Origin: Ciceribacter thiooxidans
Lineage (GTDB): Bacteria > Pseudomonadota > Alphaproteobacteria > Rhizobiales > Rhizobiaceae
DNA: 64,000 nucleotides
Direction of reading: 5' to 3'
Assembly (NCBI RefSeq): GCF_014126615.1
Contig: NZ_CP059896.1
Location: forward strand, 3,597,328 to 3,661,327
The notes beneath the pieces are model-generated. The model was not told the DNA's origin. It ran no database searches and saw only the letters and a program-made list of their open reading frames with translations. A program made the position numbers and the translations under genes. Below, piece by piece: positions 47,961-58,227 of the stretch. How positions within the stretch are numbered: the first letter of the stretch is position 1; the number at the start of each line of letters is the position of its first letter.

Positions 47961-48968
47961 TTACTTCTTGCGCATATCCGCCAGGATGCTCTGGACACGA
48001 TCGACAACGTCGGCGCCGATCTCGTCCTTGTGCTTTTCGTAGACGACCTGCGACTTCTCGAGCATGCGGGCGTACTCTTCGGGAGACAGCGTGTTGACCT
48101 CTACGCCGGCTGCCTTGATCTTCTCGAGCGACTTCTGGTTCAGTTCGCGGATAACCTTTCGCTCAACGTCGCGGCCGACGACCGCACATTCGCGGAGGGC
48201 CGACTGCTCGTCCGGTGTATAGGTGTCGAAGATTGCTTTCGAGAAGAGGAACAGGAAGGGCGTGTACGCGTGCTTCGTCTCGCTGACGTAGTTCTGCACT
48301 TCGTAGAACTTTGAGGTGTCGATCGTGACGTAAGGATTTTCCTGTGCATCGATAGCCTTCGTCTCGAGTGCGGAGAAGACCTCACCGAAGGCCATGGGTG
48401 TCGCATTGGCACCGAAATTCTGGAAGGTGTCGAGGAAGATGTCGTTCTGCATGACGCGGACCTTCATGCCTTCCAGGTCTTCCCACTTGGTCACCGGCTT
48501 CTTCGAGTTCGAAAGATTGCGGAAGCCGTTCTCCCAATAGGCCAGGTTCACGAGGCCTGCCGCTTCGAGCTTTTGATCGAGGAACTGGCCGAATTCGCCG
48601 TCCATCACGGCGTCCGCCTCCTCGTTGCTGGTGAAGAGGAATGGAAGGTCGAAGACGCCGAGCGCCGGAACAATGCCGACGAGAGGCGATGAAGAGGTCA
48701 CGACAGCTTCCTGCACGCCCGAGCGCAGGGCTTGGGTCGCCTGCAGGTCGCCACCGAGGGCGCCGCCCCAGAATGCCGTCAGCTTCAGCTTGCCGCCGGA
48801 CTTCTCATCGAGGCACTTCTGCATCGCTTCGATACCGTTACCGACTGGGTGGTCAGCGTTGATGCCGTTGGAAACGCGGATATTGCGATCGTTGTACTCG
48901 GCAGACGCCGGAACGGCGGCAGAGCATGCAAAAATGGCGGCAGTCGTAGTCAGCAGCAGTTTTCTCAT
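47961..48968 (-). CDS. dctP: TRAP transporter substrate-binding protein DctP
   Basis: A signal peptide (RKLLLTTTAAIFACSAAVPA then SAEYND) begins this 335-residue periplasmic protein. NGINADHPVGNGIEAMQKCL, LEGMKVRVMQNDIFLDTFQN with the conserved arginine, and FGEVFSALETKAIDAQENPY are TRAP P-subunit signatures. Ligands of such proteins are mostly carboxylates such as sugar acids, lactate or C4 acids. It is the last gene of the minus-strand TRAP operon. Confidence 0.93.
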   Translation of the reverse strand: MRKLLLTTTAAIFACSAAVPASAEYNDRNIRVSNGINADHPVGNGIEAMQKCLDEKSGGKLKLTAFWGGALGGDLQATQALRSGVQEAVVTSSSPLVGIVPALGVFDLPFLFTSNEEADAVMDGEFGQFLDQKLEAAGLVNLAYWENGFRNLSNSKKPVTKWEDLEGMKVRVMQNDIFLDTFQNFGANATPMAFGEVFSALETKAIDAQENPYVTIDTSKFYEVQNYVSETKHAYTPFLFLFSKAIFDTYTPDEQSALRECAVVGRDVERKVIRELNQKSLEKIKAAGVEVNTLSPEEYARMLEKSQVVYEKHKDEIGADVVDRVQSILADMRKK

Positions 48969-49014
48969 GGAATCCTCCCATTGAGTTGGATGATGTTGCA
49001 GGTTCAGGTCACTG

Positions 49015-50292
49015 TCAGTGCAGCCAGCGAGCAGGTACGAGGAGCAGGTCCGGAAACAGGACCAGAGCGAAGAGAACGACGACCTGCGCGATCAGGAAGG
49101 GCGCGACGCCCACCGTCACCTTGCCGAGCGGCACCCGACCGACGCCGCTGACGACGTTCAGTACGACTCCGACGGGCGGTGTCAGCAGACCGATGCAGGT
49201 ATTCATGATGAACAGAACGCCGAAATAGACCGGGTCGATCCCTGCCTGCTTGATGATCGGCATCAGCACGGGCGTCAGAATCAGGATCGTAGGGGTCAGG
49301 TCGAGTGCTGTCCCGACGACCAGCACTACGAGCATGATGACGATCATCAGCAGGGTCGGGCGGTCGATAAGGGGCTCGATGTATCCGGTAATCTCGGCGG
49401 GAATATTCGCTGCCGTGATCAGCCACGCCGAGACGAGCGCCGCACACACCAGGAACATGATGACGGCTGTGGTCTTGGCTGCCTGAAGGATAACATGCGG
49501 CAGTTCCCTGGGCGATAGTTCCCGGTAGATAAACATGCCGACGAACAGCGCGTAGGCCGCCGCGACGACAGCCGCTTCCGTCGGGGTCACGATGCCTGCC
49601 TTGATGCCACCGAGAATGATGACCGGCATGCCCAGCGCCCAGAGTGCCCGAGCCGTTGCGCGAACGCGATCTTTCATCGGAGCGCGTGGAAGAGCTTCGA
49701 CCTTGTCCTTGCGTACGACGATGAGCCAGGTGGCGATCAGCGCGGTGCCCATCATCAGGCCCGGCACGATACCGGCCATGAACAGCTGGGTGATCGACAC
49801 GTTGGCGGAGACGCCGAAGACGATGAAGGCCATCGACGGCGGGATGACCGGGGCAATGACGCCACCGGAGGCGATGAGCCCCGCGGAACGTGGCACGTTG
49901 TAGCCAGCATTCGCCATCATCGGAATGAGGATCGCTGCGAGTGCGGCCGTATCGGCGGCCGCGGACCCCGAAATACTGGCCATAATGACCGCGGCCATGA
50001 TCGCGACGATGCCGAGACCGCCGCGAATATGGCCAACACAGGCAATGGCGAAATCGATGATGCGCCGCGACAGACCGCCGGCATTCATCAGTTCACCGGC
50101 GAGAATGAAGAAGGGGATCGCGAGCAGGGTGAAGGTATCCGCCCCGGCGATCATGTTCTGGGCGATGATCTGCGTGTTGAACATGCCCATGAACCACATG
50201 AGCACGACGCCGCAGAACATCAACGCGAAGGCGACCGGAACGCCGACTGCCATTGCGCCGAGCAGCGAGACGATGAACACGACCAAGGTCAT
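49015..50292 (-). CDS. dctM: TRAP transporter large permease DctM
   Basis: The 425-residue protein has many hydrophobic helices. TLVVFIVSLLGAMAVGVPVA, IPFFILAGELMNAGGLSRRI, GSAAADTAALAAILIPMM and GGVIAPVIPPSMAFIVFGVS are conserved DctM segments. The ATG at 50292 overlaps the dctQ stop by one base (TGATG), so the pair is coupled. Confidence 0.93.
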   Translation of the reverse strand: MTLVVFIVSLLGAMAVGVPVAFALMFCGVVLMWFMGMFNTQIIAQNMIAGADTFTLLAIPFFILAGELMNAGGLSRRIIDFAIACVGHIRGGLGIVAIMAAVIMASISGSAAADTAALAAILIPMMANAGYNVPRSAGLIASGGVIAPVIPPSMAFIVFGVSANVSITQLFMAGIVPGLMMGTALIATWLIVVRKDKVEALPRAPMKDRVRATARALWALGMPVIILGGIKAGIVTPTEAAVVAAAYALFVGMFIYRELSPRELPHVILQAAKTTAVIMFLVCAALVSAWLITAANIPAEITGYIEPLIDRPTLLMIVIMLVVLVVGTALDLTPTILILTPVLMPIIKQAGIDPVYFGVLFIMNTCIGLLTPPVGVVLNVVSGVGRVPLGKVTVGVAPFLIAQVVVLFALVLFPDLLLVPARWLH

Positions 50293-50834
50293 CAGGCGCG
50301 CTCCGAAAGATGCTCGAGGGACATGTTTTCGCCTGCGAAGGCGGCAATCTCTTCTTCGGTGACGCGGCCGGTCACCAGGCGGAACAGGCGTTCGAGCGCA
50401 ATCAGAACGACGCCGGCACCGGTGAAGAAGCCGATTCCGTAAACCCAGATCATCGGCAGCTTGGTGACCGGCGAGGTCATGCTGGCGTTGATAGGCGCCT
50501 GTTTCCACGTGCCCCAGAAGAAGATCGCCGATACCGCGATAATGATGATGTTCGAAAGGATCATGCAGATGATCCGGCCCCTGCGGCCGAACAGCATGAC
50601 CAAGGTTTCAACGCCGACATGGGCGTGTTCACGAAAAGCCACGACGGCGCCGACGAAGGTCAGCCAGACGAAGAAATAGCGCGAGAGTTCGTCGGAAACG
50701 TTGAGGCCGGAATTGAAGCCATATCGCATAACCACGTTGACGAAGACCATTACCGCCATCGCCGACAGAAAGAAGATGAGTAGTATTTCCAGGAAGCGAT
50801 AGAACGTATCGATGACCTTCTGCATTGCCCTCAC
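50292..50834 (-). CDS. dctQ: TRAP transporter small permease DctQ
   Basis: This 180-residue four-helix protein begins with ILLIFFLSAMAVMVFVNVVM and has the family motif DELSRYFFVWLTFVGAVVAF. The GTG at 50834 overlaps the end of the upstream hydrolase-fold gene; an ATG at 50825 (177 residues) is also possible. Confidence 0.91.
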   Translation of the reverse strand: MRAMQKVIDTFYRFLEILLIFFLSAMAVMVFVNVVMRYGFNSGLNVSDELSRYFFVWLTFVGAVVAFREHAHVGVETLVMLFGRRGRIICMILSNIIIIAVSAIFFWGTWKQAPINASMTSPVTKLPMIWVYGIGFFTGAGVVLIALERLFRLVTGRVTEEEIAAFAGENMSLEHLSERA

Positions 50835-51996
50835 ACCTTATTCAGGAGACCGCGGGCGGCCAGGTTGCGAATCAAGGCAGTTGTGCCGAACGTCCATTCC
50901 GGGCAGGTATCGCTGCGTTCTACCCAATTCACCAGACGACCGAGTTTCGGCGTCGAGATTTCGACGCGGTCGCCGATTTCATGGGTAAACCCGAGTCCTG
51001 CGGCATGGCGGTCCTTTACGGGCGCGAACATCGTACCGAGGAAGAGCACAGCGCCGTCCGGATACTGATGGCTGCGATTCAACATCTGGGACACCAAGTT
51101 TTCGGGAGACCGGCTGATTGCCTCCATCGGACTTTCACCTGACATCTCGAACCCGTCTTCGCCCCGCACTTTCAACGAAACCTTCACTCGCCGCAGATCG
51201 TCGAGTGTGAATGCTTGATCGAACAGGCGGATGAACGGCCCGATCGCACAGGAGGCATTGTTGTCCTTGGCCTTCCCGAGCAGGAGTGCCGACCGTCCCT
51301 CGACGTCACGCAGGTTGACGTCGTTCCCGAGCGTTGCACCGACGATCCGTCCATCGGACCGAACGGCGAGAACGACTTCCGGTTCCGGATTGTTCCAGGA
51401 GGAAATTGGGTGAAGGCCGACAAGTGCGCCGCAGCCCACCGCGGACATCGGCTGGGCCTTGGTGAAGATTTCGGCATCCGGTCCTATCCCGACCTCGAGA
51501 TACTGAGACCAAAGACCCATCTCCTGAAGCAGGGCCTTCACTCTCGTAGCCTGCGGCGAACCTGCGACGAGTCCGCGCAGACTGTCTCCGAGAACCGGTG
51601 CGAGACGTGAGCGGATTTCCTGAGCACGAAGCGGGTCGCCCTTGGCCTGCTCCTCGATCACGCGCTCCAGCATGCTGTCGGCGAAAGTTACCCCCGCGGC
51701 CTTGATTGCCTGCAGGTCGACGGGGCGAGCAGGGCTCCTTCACGGCCGGACAGAAAATCATCGAGCGATCCGAGGTCGGGGAAGGTCTTCGGCTCGCGCA
51801 ATCTCGCGATCAGGTCCTCGATATCGAGCAGCGACGCCATGGTAGCTGCCAACGACGTCAGATCCAGAATTCGGCCGTTTGCAACGAGGGCAGGGCAGGG
51901 GCCACCCGCGGCGTTCGACCATACGCGACCGACCAGCAGAGCATTGGCTTCCTCCGGCAGAATGGTCTCCGAATGAAGAACGCGTTCAGTGTTCAC
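50831..51996 (-). pseudogene. Fumarylacetoacetate hydrolase-fold sugar-acid enzyme (XylX/AraD1-like), frameshifted
   Basis: Two frames together encode one protein of about 388 residues, the usual length for the family of 2-keto-3-deoxy-xylonate/arabonate dehydratases and 2,4-diketo-3-deoxy acid hydrolases. The N-terminal part starts at a GTG (51996) behind GGAGG and runs in frame to GREGALLAP, then reads STCRQSRPRG and stops. The C-terminal part continues in another frame with VDLQAIKAAGVTFADSMLER. Restoring one base at about 51720 (CCCCGTCGAC to CCCCGGTCGAC on the minus strand) joins them. GALVGLHPISSWNNPEPEVV and GNDVNLRDVEGRSALLLGKA show the FAH fold. It could be a true mutation or a sequencing error. 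Confidence 0.85.
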
Positions 51997-52057
51997 CCTT
52001 GTTCCTCCCCAGCTTGCACTTCTTGGTATTCCTCCGAGGTGCCGCGTTGCCCTATTG

Positions 52058-52078
52058 TCAGGATGTCAGACAACATTA
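52058..52078. promoter_or_regulatory. Candidate GntR operator upstream of the FAH-TRAP operon
   Basis: The 21 bases share 17 identities with the palindromic site at 54475-54495, including the core TCAGACAAC. It lies about 62 bases before the FAH-fold start codon, where a repressor would act. Confidence 0.65.
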
Positions 52079-52214
52079 CCTCTGGGTTCTAATCCTCGAT
52101 GCCCGTCATGTCCAGCGGTGAAAATGTGCGGACCGGAAAAATAATGCGAGAGCCTTTAGAGGCAGGGGAAGAGGAGGCTGGCCGCAGAACGGCCGAAACC
52201 CGAAGTTCGGCGGT

Positions 52215-52931
52215 CTAGAACGTCTCCAGCGAGAGATCGAGGCGGGATGCGGCGCCAAGCAAATGTTGGCGCATGGCATCGCGAGCTTTCAACGGATCAC
52301 GCAGCGCGACCGCGTCGCGGATCACCACGTGCTCGGCAATCGTCACCTCGACGATCTCCTCGAGCACCGCCGTCGCACGCGCCGCATTGATCGCATGGCT
52401 GATCCGTTCGGCGATGAAGCCGATGAAGAGAGGGAAGTATTCGTTATGGGTCGCGGCGGCCAGTGCGCGGTGGAACGCGAGGTCGGCGAGAATGCCTTGG
52501 TCGGTCCACTTCTCGGCGCCGGTCATCTGGTCCAGTGCGGCGTTGAGCTGCTTCATGTCTTCGGCGTCATGGTGAACAGCGGCAAGGCCGGCGGCCTCGA
52601 TCTCGAGCGGCATGCGAAGCTGGAACAGGCTGCGGAAACTCTCGCGGTCGACGAGCTCCTCCTGCTCGATCCGAATCGTCGGACGCACATGCATATCCCT
52701 CACGAAGGCGCCAACACCCTGCCGGGTTTCGACCAGTCCCTCGTTCCGCAATTGTGCGATCGCCTCGCGCACCACCGACCGGCTGACCCCGAAGGCCTTG
52801 GCCAGAATATGTTCGGTCGGCAGCCTGTCGCCCGGTTTGATGCGGCCTTCACCGATCTCGCGTGCGATATGCGTCGCAATTCGCGCCGGTAGATGCTCGC
52901 TTCGCCTGATCTGGCCGAAGTCTATCGCCAT
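52215..52931 (-). CDS. GntR family regulator, FadR/FCD subfamily (second)
   Basis: The winged helix (IKPGDRLPTEHILAKAFGVS then RSVVREAIAQL) is followed by an FCD ligand domain (FQLRMPLEIEAAGLAAVHHD; LADLAFHRALAAATHNEYFP). I use the ATG at 52931 (MAIDFGQIRR, 238 residues); a GTG at 52940 is possible. It is co-oriented with and 36 bases downstream of the FAD-oxidase gene, so it is probably co-transcribed and autoregulated through the 54475-54495 site. Confidence 0.88.
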   Translation of the reverse strand: MAIDFGQIRRSEHLPARIATHIAREIGEGRIKPGDRLPTEHILAKAFGVSRSVVREAIAQLRNEGLVETRQGVGAFVRDMHVRPTIRIEQEELVDRESFRSLFQLRMPLEIEAAGLAAVHHDAEDMKQLNAALDQMTGAEKWTDQGILADLAFHRALAAATHNEYFPLFIGFIAERISHAINAARATAVLEEIVEVTIAEHVVIRDAVALRDPLKARDAMRQHLLGAASRLDLSLETF

Positions 52932-52966
52932 GGAAAACACTGCCTCCCGAACAATCCTCGCTTATT

Positions 52967-54421
52967 CTACGATAATTCCCCCAAATTCAATTGGCATCCG
53001 GGATTCATGATCATTGCCGGATCGATCGCTGTCTTGATCGCGGTCAGCAGGTGGCGCTGAACGTCGGAGAGCCGTTCCTCGAAGTCGGCACGCTTCAGCC
53101 GACCAATGCCGTGTTCCGCGCTTATGCTGCCGTGATAGCGATCGAGCACGGCGTTGATCTCCTTCTTGGCCGTATGAATGCGATTCGACCGCTCCACCGA
53201 CGATAGCCCCGAAGGCGGCAGAACGTTCAGATGCACGTTGCCGTCACCCACGTGGCCATAGGAGACGCAAACGCAATCCGGTGCCGCGGCAGCGACGGCG
53301 GCCTCGGCTTCCCTCACGAAATCGGGAAGGCGGGATAGCTGCACCGAGATATCCGTACGCAGATGCGTTCCACGTCTCGCCTGGCCTTCATTCATTCCCT
53401 CCCGGAAGAGCCATAGATTGCGCGCCTGGGCGGCGGAGGCGGAGAGCACGCCGTCGATGACCAATCCATCATCCAGCACATTCTCCAGGAAGCGTTGCAT
53501 CAAGTCGTCCACATCGACGAGGCCGGATCCGGAAATTTCCATCAGCACATAGACGGGGCAGTCTCCGCTGATCGGAATTGTTAGATCAGGCATTGCTTCG
53601 CGGGCGAGCGCGAAGGCAATGGGGGGCATGAATTCGAAGGCGGACATGAGATCGCAACAATCGCGCCGCGCGCGGCGATATAGTCGCATGACGTCTTCGA
53701 GCGAGTTCAGTCCGAGCAAGGCGGTGGCCACCCGATCCGGAAACGGTGTCAGCTTGAGGGTGGCGGCGGTGACAATGCCCAATGTGCCTTCCGCACCGAT
53801 GAACAACTGCTTGAGATCGATCCCGCGGTTGTCCTTCCGAAGCGTTGAAAGGGAGTCCAAGACCGTTCCGTCCGGCAGTACGACCTCCAGGCCGAGCACC
53901 AGTTCTCGCGTCATGCCGTAACGGAGGACGTTTATGCCGCCCGCATTGGTCGATATATTGCCGCCGATCCGGCAGCTTCCCTGTGCTCCGAGCGCCAGGG
54001 GGAAGAACATGCCCTTCGACGCAGCGGCCTCTTTCGCCTCTGCAAGAATGCATCCGGCTTCGACAACCATCGAGAAGTCGTCGGGGTCGACGGAGCGCAC
54101 GGCTTTCATCCGCTCCAGGCTCAATATCACCTCCCTTTCCGGCCGATCCGGGATCGCGCCGAGAACCAGTCCGGTGTTGCCGCCCTGGGGAACGATCGAA
54201 AGGCCCAGATTCCGACAGGCTTGAACGGCATCGCATACCTCCGCAGTCGAGCGAGGTCTTATCACCGCAACGGCATCGCTGGTGACGTCGCCGTGCCAAT
54301 CGCGACAATAGGGTAGCATTGCCGTCGCCTCCGTGACGATCGCAGCATCGCCCAGGCGGGCACGGAGCGCAGCCTGCAGGTCGGCAGTGGTATGGGAGCT
54401 GTGCATTTTCGGGGCCTTCAT
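52967..54421 (-). CDS. FAD-linked 2-hydroxyacid dehydrogenase (D-2-hydroxyglutarate/D-lactate type)
   Basis: The 484-residue protein has the FAD-binding PCMH fold (SIVPQGGNTGLVLGAIPD; GGNISTNAGGINVLRYGMTR; LFIGAEGTLGIVTAATLKL) and the C-terminal FAD-oxidase domain with the metal histidines in YGHVGDGNVHLNV and SAEHGIGRLK. LSTLRKDNRGIDLKQLFIGA is close to D-2-hydroxyglutarate dehydrogenases. The enzyme would oxidise a D-2-hydroxyacid formed in, or feeding into, the sugar-acid pathway. It is divergent from the DenD-like gene. Confidence 0.9.
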   Translation of the reverse strand: MKAPKMHSSHTTADLQAALRARLGDAAIVTEATAMLPYCRDWHGDVTSDAVAVIRPRSTAEVCDAVQACRNLGLSIVPQGGNTGLVLGAIPDRPEREVILSLERMKAVRSVDPDDFSMVVEAGCILAEAKEAAASKGMFFPLALGAQGSCRIGGNISTNAGGINVLRYGMTRELVLGLEVVLPDGTVLDSLSTLRKDNRGIDLKQLFIGAEGTLGIVTAATLKLTPFPDRVATALLGLNSLEDVMRLYRRARRDCCDLMSAFEFMPPIAFALAREAMPDLTIPISGDCPVYVLMEISGSGLVDVDDLMQRFLENVLDDGLVIDGVLSASAAQARNLWLFREGMNEGQARRGTHLRTDISVQLSRLPDFVREAEAAVAAAAPDCVCVSYGHVGDGNVHLNVLPPSGLSSVERSNRIHTAKKEINAVLDRYHGSISAEHGIGRLKRADFEERLSDVQRHLLTAIKTAIDPAMIMNPGCQLNLGELS

Positions 54422-54474
54422 GATCTTCTGATCTGGATCAGCGGAGCAAATAGTCTATTCTCAATCGGATCATA

Positions 54475-54495
54475 TAAGGTTATCAGACAACCTTA
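54475..54495. promoter_or_regulatory. Candidate GntR operator between divergent FAD-oxidase and denD-like genes
   Basis: TAAGGTT and AACCTTA form a perfect 7-bp inverted repeat around ATCAGAC. A near copy lies at 52058-52078. The position between two divergent starts suits control of both directions. Confidence 0.7.
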
Positions 54496-54543
54496 CAACA
54501 TAATTCGATGGGCGATCTGGTGGGCCCTGAAGGAGAGGTCTTT

Positions 54544-55527
54544 ATGCACGTTCTTATCATCGGTGCAGCGGGAATGGTTGGGCGCAAGCTCGCGGCCCAT
54601 CTTGCTGCGCCGGGCAGTCTCGGAGGTCGTTCGGTAGAGGCAATGACGCTGGTGGACGTAGTTAGGCCGGAGGCGCCGTTGGGATACGACGGCACCGTCG
54701 TGGCCGAGATCGCCGACCTCTCCCAGCCAGGTACTGCGCAGAGGATTGTCGCCGGTCGGCCCGACGTGATCTTCCACCTTGCGGCAATCGTCTCGGGGGA
54801 AGCGGAACTCGATTTCGACAAGGGTTATCGCATCAATCTCGATGGTACGCGTTATCTCTTTGACGCGATTCGGGAGATGAATAACGAAGACGGTTATCGT
54901 CCGCGTGTCGTCTTCACCTCGTCGATCGCCGTCTTTGGGGCGCCTTTGCCCTACCCTATTCCTGACGATTTCCATACGACGCCACTCACCAGCTACGGAA
55001 CGCAGAAGGCGATCTGTGAGTTGTTGCTGTCGGATTACAGCCGCCGTGGCTTCTTTGACGGAATCGGAATCCGGCTACCGACGATATGCATCCGACCGGG
55101 GAAGCCGAACAAGGCTGCTTCCGGCTTCTTTTCGAGCATTCTGCGCGAGCCTCTGGCCGGACAGGAGGCTGTCCTGCCCGTCAGTGAGGATGTCCGTCAT
55201 TGGCACGCCTCGCCGCGCTCGGCGGTGGGATTCCTCATTCATGGTGCAACGATCGACCTCGAAAAGGTCGGCCCGCGACGGAACCTCTCCATGCCGGGCC
55301 TAAGTGCAACGGTCGGAGAGCAAATAGAAGCGCTCCGGCGCGTTGCCGGCGATAAGGCTGTCAGCCTTATCCGGCGAGAGCCGGATGAGATGATCATGAA
55401 GATGGTTGCCGGCTGGGCGCCGGGTTTCGAGGCGAAACGCGCGACGGCACTTGGCTTTGTCGCCGAAAAGTCGTTCGATGAGATCATTCGCGTTCACATC
55501 GAACACGAGATGGGAGGAAAGCTGTGA
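54544..55527 (+). CDS. denD: NAD-dependent epimerase/dehydratase family, D-erythronate dehydrogenase (DenD)-like
   Basis: The 327-residue extended-SDR protein begins MHVLIIGAAGMVGRKLAAHL (NAD-binding GxxGxxG). The catalytic YxxxK is in TSYGTQKAICEL. VFHLAAIVSGEAELDFDKGY-like text (IFHLAAIVSGEAELDFDKGY) and GIRLPTICIRPGKPNKAAS match DenD proteins, which oxidise D-erythronate to 2-oxo-tetronate. The ATG at 54544 has AGGAGAGG 7 bases upstream. It opens a plus-strand operon with the next two genes. Confidence 0.83.
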   Translation: MHVLIIGAAGMVGRKLAAHLAAPGSLGGRSVEAMTLVDVVRPEAPLGYDGTVVAEIADLSQPGTAQRIVAGRPDVIFHLAAIVSGEAELDFDKGYRINLDGTRYLFDAIREMNNEDGYRPRVVFTSSIAVFGAPLPYPIPDDFHTTPLTSYGTQKAICELLLSDYSRRGFFDGIGIRLPTICIRPGKPNKAASGFFSSILREPLAGQEAVLPVSEDVRHWHASPRSAVGFLIHGATIDLEKVGPRRNLSMPGLSATVGEQIEALRRVAGDKAVSLIRREPDEMIMKMVAGWAPGFEAKRATALGFVAEKSFDEIIRVHIEHEMGGKL

Positions 55528-56423
55528 GCGACACCAGCCACGACGAGCCTTCGCGGATCGCATTTCTCGGAACGGGCCTGATGGGGGCGCCGATGGCCCG
55601 ACGTCTTCTCGGTGCCGGCTTCAAAGTGACGGTCTGGAACAGGGACGTGTCGAAGGCGGAATCTCTCCATTCGGCGGGAGCGGCAGTTGCCCCAACGCCG
55701 AGGGAAGCCGTGCTTGATGCCGACGTCGTGTTCACGATGTTGAGCGACGGCAAGGCGGTGGAGGACGTTCTCTTCACGTCCGGTTGTGCAGACGTCCTTC
55801 GTCCCGGAACCGCTGTCATCGACACGAGTTCGATTGCACCGCCGATCGCGAAAGACCATGCAGCGCGGCTTTCGATGCGCGGGATACAGCATCTCGACGC
55901 ACCGGTTTCCGGCGGCGTCGTCGGAGCGCAGGCCGGCACCCTTGCAATCATGGCCGGTGGGGATGCGGCGGTCGTCGAGCGGCTTTCGGCTGTCTTTGCC
56001 GCGCTCGGGCGAGTGACCCATGTCGGTCCGAGCGGCGCGGGTCAAATCTGTAAGCTCGCCAATCAGCAGATCGTCGCAATCACGATCGGAGCGGTGGCCG
56101 AAGCGATGGTACTGGTCGAGGCTGGTGGTGCTTCCAGGGAAAAGTTCCGGGAGGCAATCCGTGGAGGGTTCGCCGAAAGCCGGATCCTGGACCTGCATGG
56201 GGGCAGGATGATCGCGCGCGATTTCAAGCCGGGCGGACCTTCGAAACTGCAACTGAAGGACCTCGACGCCGTGGCTTCGATGGCCGAACAGTATTCGCTC
56301 GAGCTGCCGCTAACGGAGCGGGTCCGAAGCGAATTTTCCGAATTTGTCGCCGGCGGCGGTGGAGACCAGGATCACAGTGCCTTGCTCCTCCACCTCGAAC
56401 AGCTGAACGGACAAAAGGCGTAA
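55524..56423 (+). CDS. 3-hydroxyisobutyrate dehydrogenase family protein (GarR/LtnD-like)
   Basis: This 299-residue beta-hydroxyacid dehydrogenase has [19 protein letters not shown] (NAD(P) loop), [20 protein letters not shown] (substrate site) and [20 protein letters not shown] with the catalytic lysine. Candidate activities are tartronate semialdehyde reductase (GarR) or L-threonate dehydrogenase (LtnD). The GTG at 55524 overlaps the DenD stop (GTGA) and follows GGAGG. Confidence 0.86.
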   Translation: MSDTSHDEPSRIAFLGTGLMGAPMARRLLGAGFKVTVWNRDVSKAESLHSAGAAVAPTPREAVLDADVVFTMLSDGKAVEDVLFTSGCADVLRPGTAVIDTSSIAPPIAKDHAARLSMRGIQHLDAPVSGGVVGAQAGTLAIMAGGDAAVVERLSAVFAALGRVTHVGPSGAGQICKLANQQIVAITIGAVAEAMVLVEAGGASREKFREAIRGGFAESRILDLHGGRMIARDFKPGGPSKLQLKDLDAVASMAEQYSLELPLTERVRSEFSEFVAGGGGDQDHSALLLHLEQLNGQKA

Positions 56424-56433
56424 GGTGAAGACG

Positions 56434-58218
56434 ATGAGTGATGAAAAGAATATGCGGCGCAGATTGCGCTCGCAGGACTGGTTCGACAACCCGGATCATG
56501 CCGACATGACGGCACTCTACCTCGAGCGCTTCATGAACTACGGTATCACGCCGGAGGAGCTGAGGTCCGGAAAGCCGATCATCGGGATCGCGCAAAGTGG
56601 CAGTGATCTCAATCCCTGCAATCGCCACCACCTCGAACTTGCCCGCCGCGTCCGCGACGGCATTCGTGATGCGGGGGGTATTCCGATCGAGTTTCCGACC
56701 CATCCCCTGTTCGAAAACTGCAAGCGTCCGACGGCAGCGCTCGATCGCAATCTCGCCTATCTCGGCCTCGTCGAAATCCTCTACGGGTATCCGCTGGACG
56801 GGGTCGTCCTGACGACGGGATGCGACAAGACCACGCCCTCTTCCCTTATGGCGGCCTCGACCGTCGACATTCCGGCGATCGTGCTCTCCGGCGGCCCCAT
56901 GCTCGATGGATGGCATGACGGCGATCTCGTCGGCTCGGGCACTGTGATCTGGCGCTCGCGGCGCAAGTACGCGGCGGGCGAGATCACGCGCGAGGAGTTT
57001 CTGGAGACTGCACTCGATTCCGCGCCCTCTGTCGGCCATTGCAACACGATGGGAACAGCCTCGACCATGAATGCCATGGCCGAGGCTCTCGGCATGTCGC
57101 TGACGGGGTGTGCCGCCATTCCTGCCGCTTACCGTGAGCGTGGGCAGATGGCGTACCGGACCGGTCGCCGCGCCGTCGAACTCGTGCTCGAAGACGTGAA
57201 GCCCTCCGACATCCTTACCCGTGAGGCTTTTCTCAACGCCATTCGCGTCAACTCGGCGATTGGCGGATCGACGAATGCCCAGCCGCATCTTGCGGCAATG
57301 GCGAAGCACGCAGGCGTGGAACTCTATCCCGAGGACTGGCAGGTTCACGGCTACGACATCCCGCTTCTCGCCAATGTTCAGCCGGCCGGAGCCTATCTCG
57401 GCGAACGGTTCCATCGCGCGGGCGGCGTGCCGGCTGTGATGTGGGAGCTCATGAAGGCAGGCAAGCTGGAGGGAGGGTGTCCGACGGTGACCGGCAAGAC
57501 GATGGCGGAGAACCTGGACGGACGGGAGGCGAGTGACCGCGAGGTGATCCGTCCGTTCGACGCACCGCTCAAGGAGCGCGCCGGCTTCCTCGTCCTCAAG
57601 GGTAATCTCTTCGATTTCGCGATTATGAAAATGAGCGTCGTCTCGGAAGAGTTCCGCGCCCGCTATCTTCGCGAGCCGGAACGCGAAGGCGTATTCGAAG
57701 GAAAGGCAGTGGTGTTCGACGGGTCCGAGGACTACCACCGCAACATCAACAATCCGGAGCTCGGCATAGACGAGAACACCATTCTCGTCATCCGTGGTGC
57801 GGGACCGCTTGGATGGCCGGGCTCGGCCGAGGTCGTCAACATGCAGCCTCCGGACGCTCTCCTCAAGCGGGGCATCATGAGCCTGCCGACGATCGGCGAC
57901 GGGCGTCAGTCCGGAACGGCCGACAGTCCCTCGATCCTGAATGCCTCGCCGGAAAGCGCGGCAGGTGGCGGGCTCTCGTGGCTCAGGAACGGCGATGTTA
58001 TCCGCATCGATTTCAACAGCGGGCGTTGTGATGCGCTGGTGGACGAGGCCGAGATCGCAAGGCGCAAAACGGAAGGCCTTCCCGCGGTGCCTGCGGACGC
58101 GACCCCCTGGCAGATGATTTACCGCAAAACGGTCACCCAACTCTCCGACGGCGCGGTGATCGAAGGTGCGCCGGAATTCCGGAAACTGGCCGAGAAGCTG
58201 CCGCGGCATAATCACTGA
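56434..58218 (+). CDS. IlvD/Edd family sugar-acid dehydratase
   Basis: The 594-residue protein belongs to the Fe-S dehydratases that include dihydroxyacid, arabonate, xylonate and phosphogluconate dehydratases. The cluster cysteines are in [21 protein letters not shown] and [33 protein letters not shown] and [20 protein letters not shown] are also typical. It resembles the arabonate/xylonate branch more than IlvD itself. I choose the ATG at 56434 (AAGG upstream); a GTG lies at 56425. It is the third gene of the denD-like operon. Confidence 0.9.
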   Translation: MSDEKNMRRRLRSQDWFDNPDHADMTALYLERFMNYGITPEELRSGKPIIGIAQSGSDLNPCNRHHLELARRVRDGIRDAGGIPIEFPTHPLFENCKRPTAALDRNLAYLGLVEILYGYPLDGVVLTTGCDKTTPSSLMAASTVDIPAIVLSGGPMLDGWHDGDLVGSGTVIWRSRRKYAAGEITREEFLETALDSAPSVGHCNTMGTASTMNAMAEALGMSLTGCAAIPAAYRERGQMAYRTGRRAVELVLEDVKPSDILTREAFLNAIRVNSAIGGSTNAQPHLAAMAKHAGVELYPEDWQVHGYDIPLLANVQPAGAYLGERFHRAGGVPAVMWELMKAGKLEGGCPTVTGKTMAENLDGREASDREVIRPFDAPLKERAGFLVLKGNLFDFAIMKMSVVSEEFRARYLREPEREGVFEGKAVVFDGSEDYHRNINNPELGIDENTILVIRGAGPLGWPGSAEVVNMQPPDALLKRGIMSLPTIGDGRQSGTADSPSILNASPESAAGGGLSWLRNGDVIRIDFNSGRCDALVDEAEIARRKTEGLPAVPADATPWQMIYRKTVTQLSDGAVIEGAPEFRKLAEKLPRHNH

Positions 58219-58227
58219 CTGTTCCTC

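Noticed and set aside
56224..58215. 663-residue frame antisense to the IlvD/Edd gene
   Set aside because: Complete overlap with a gene that shows all Fe-S dehydratase motifs; the mirror frame is arginine- and histidine-rich with no domain.
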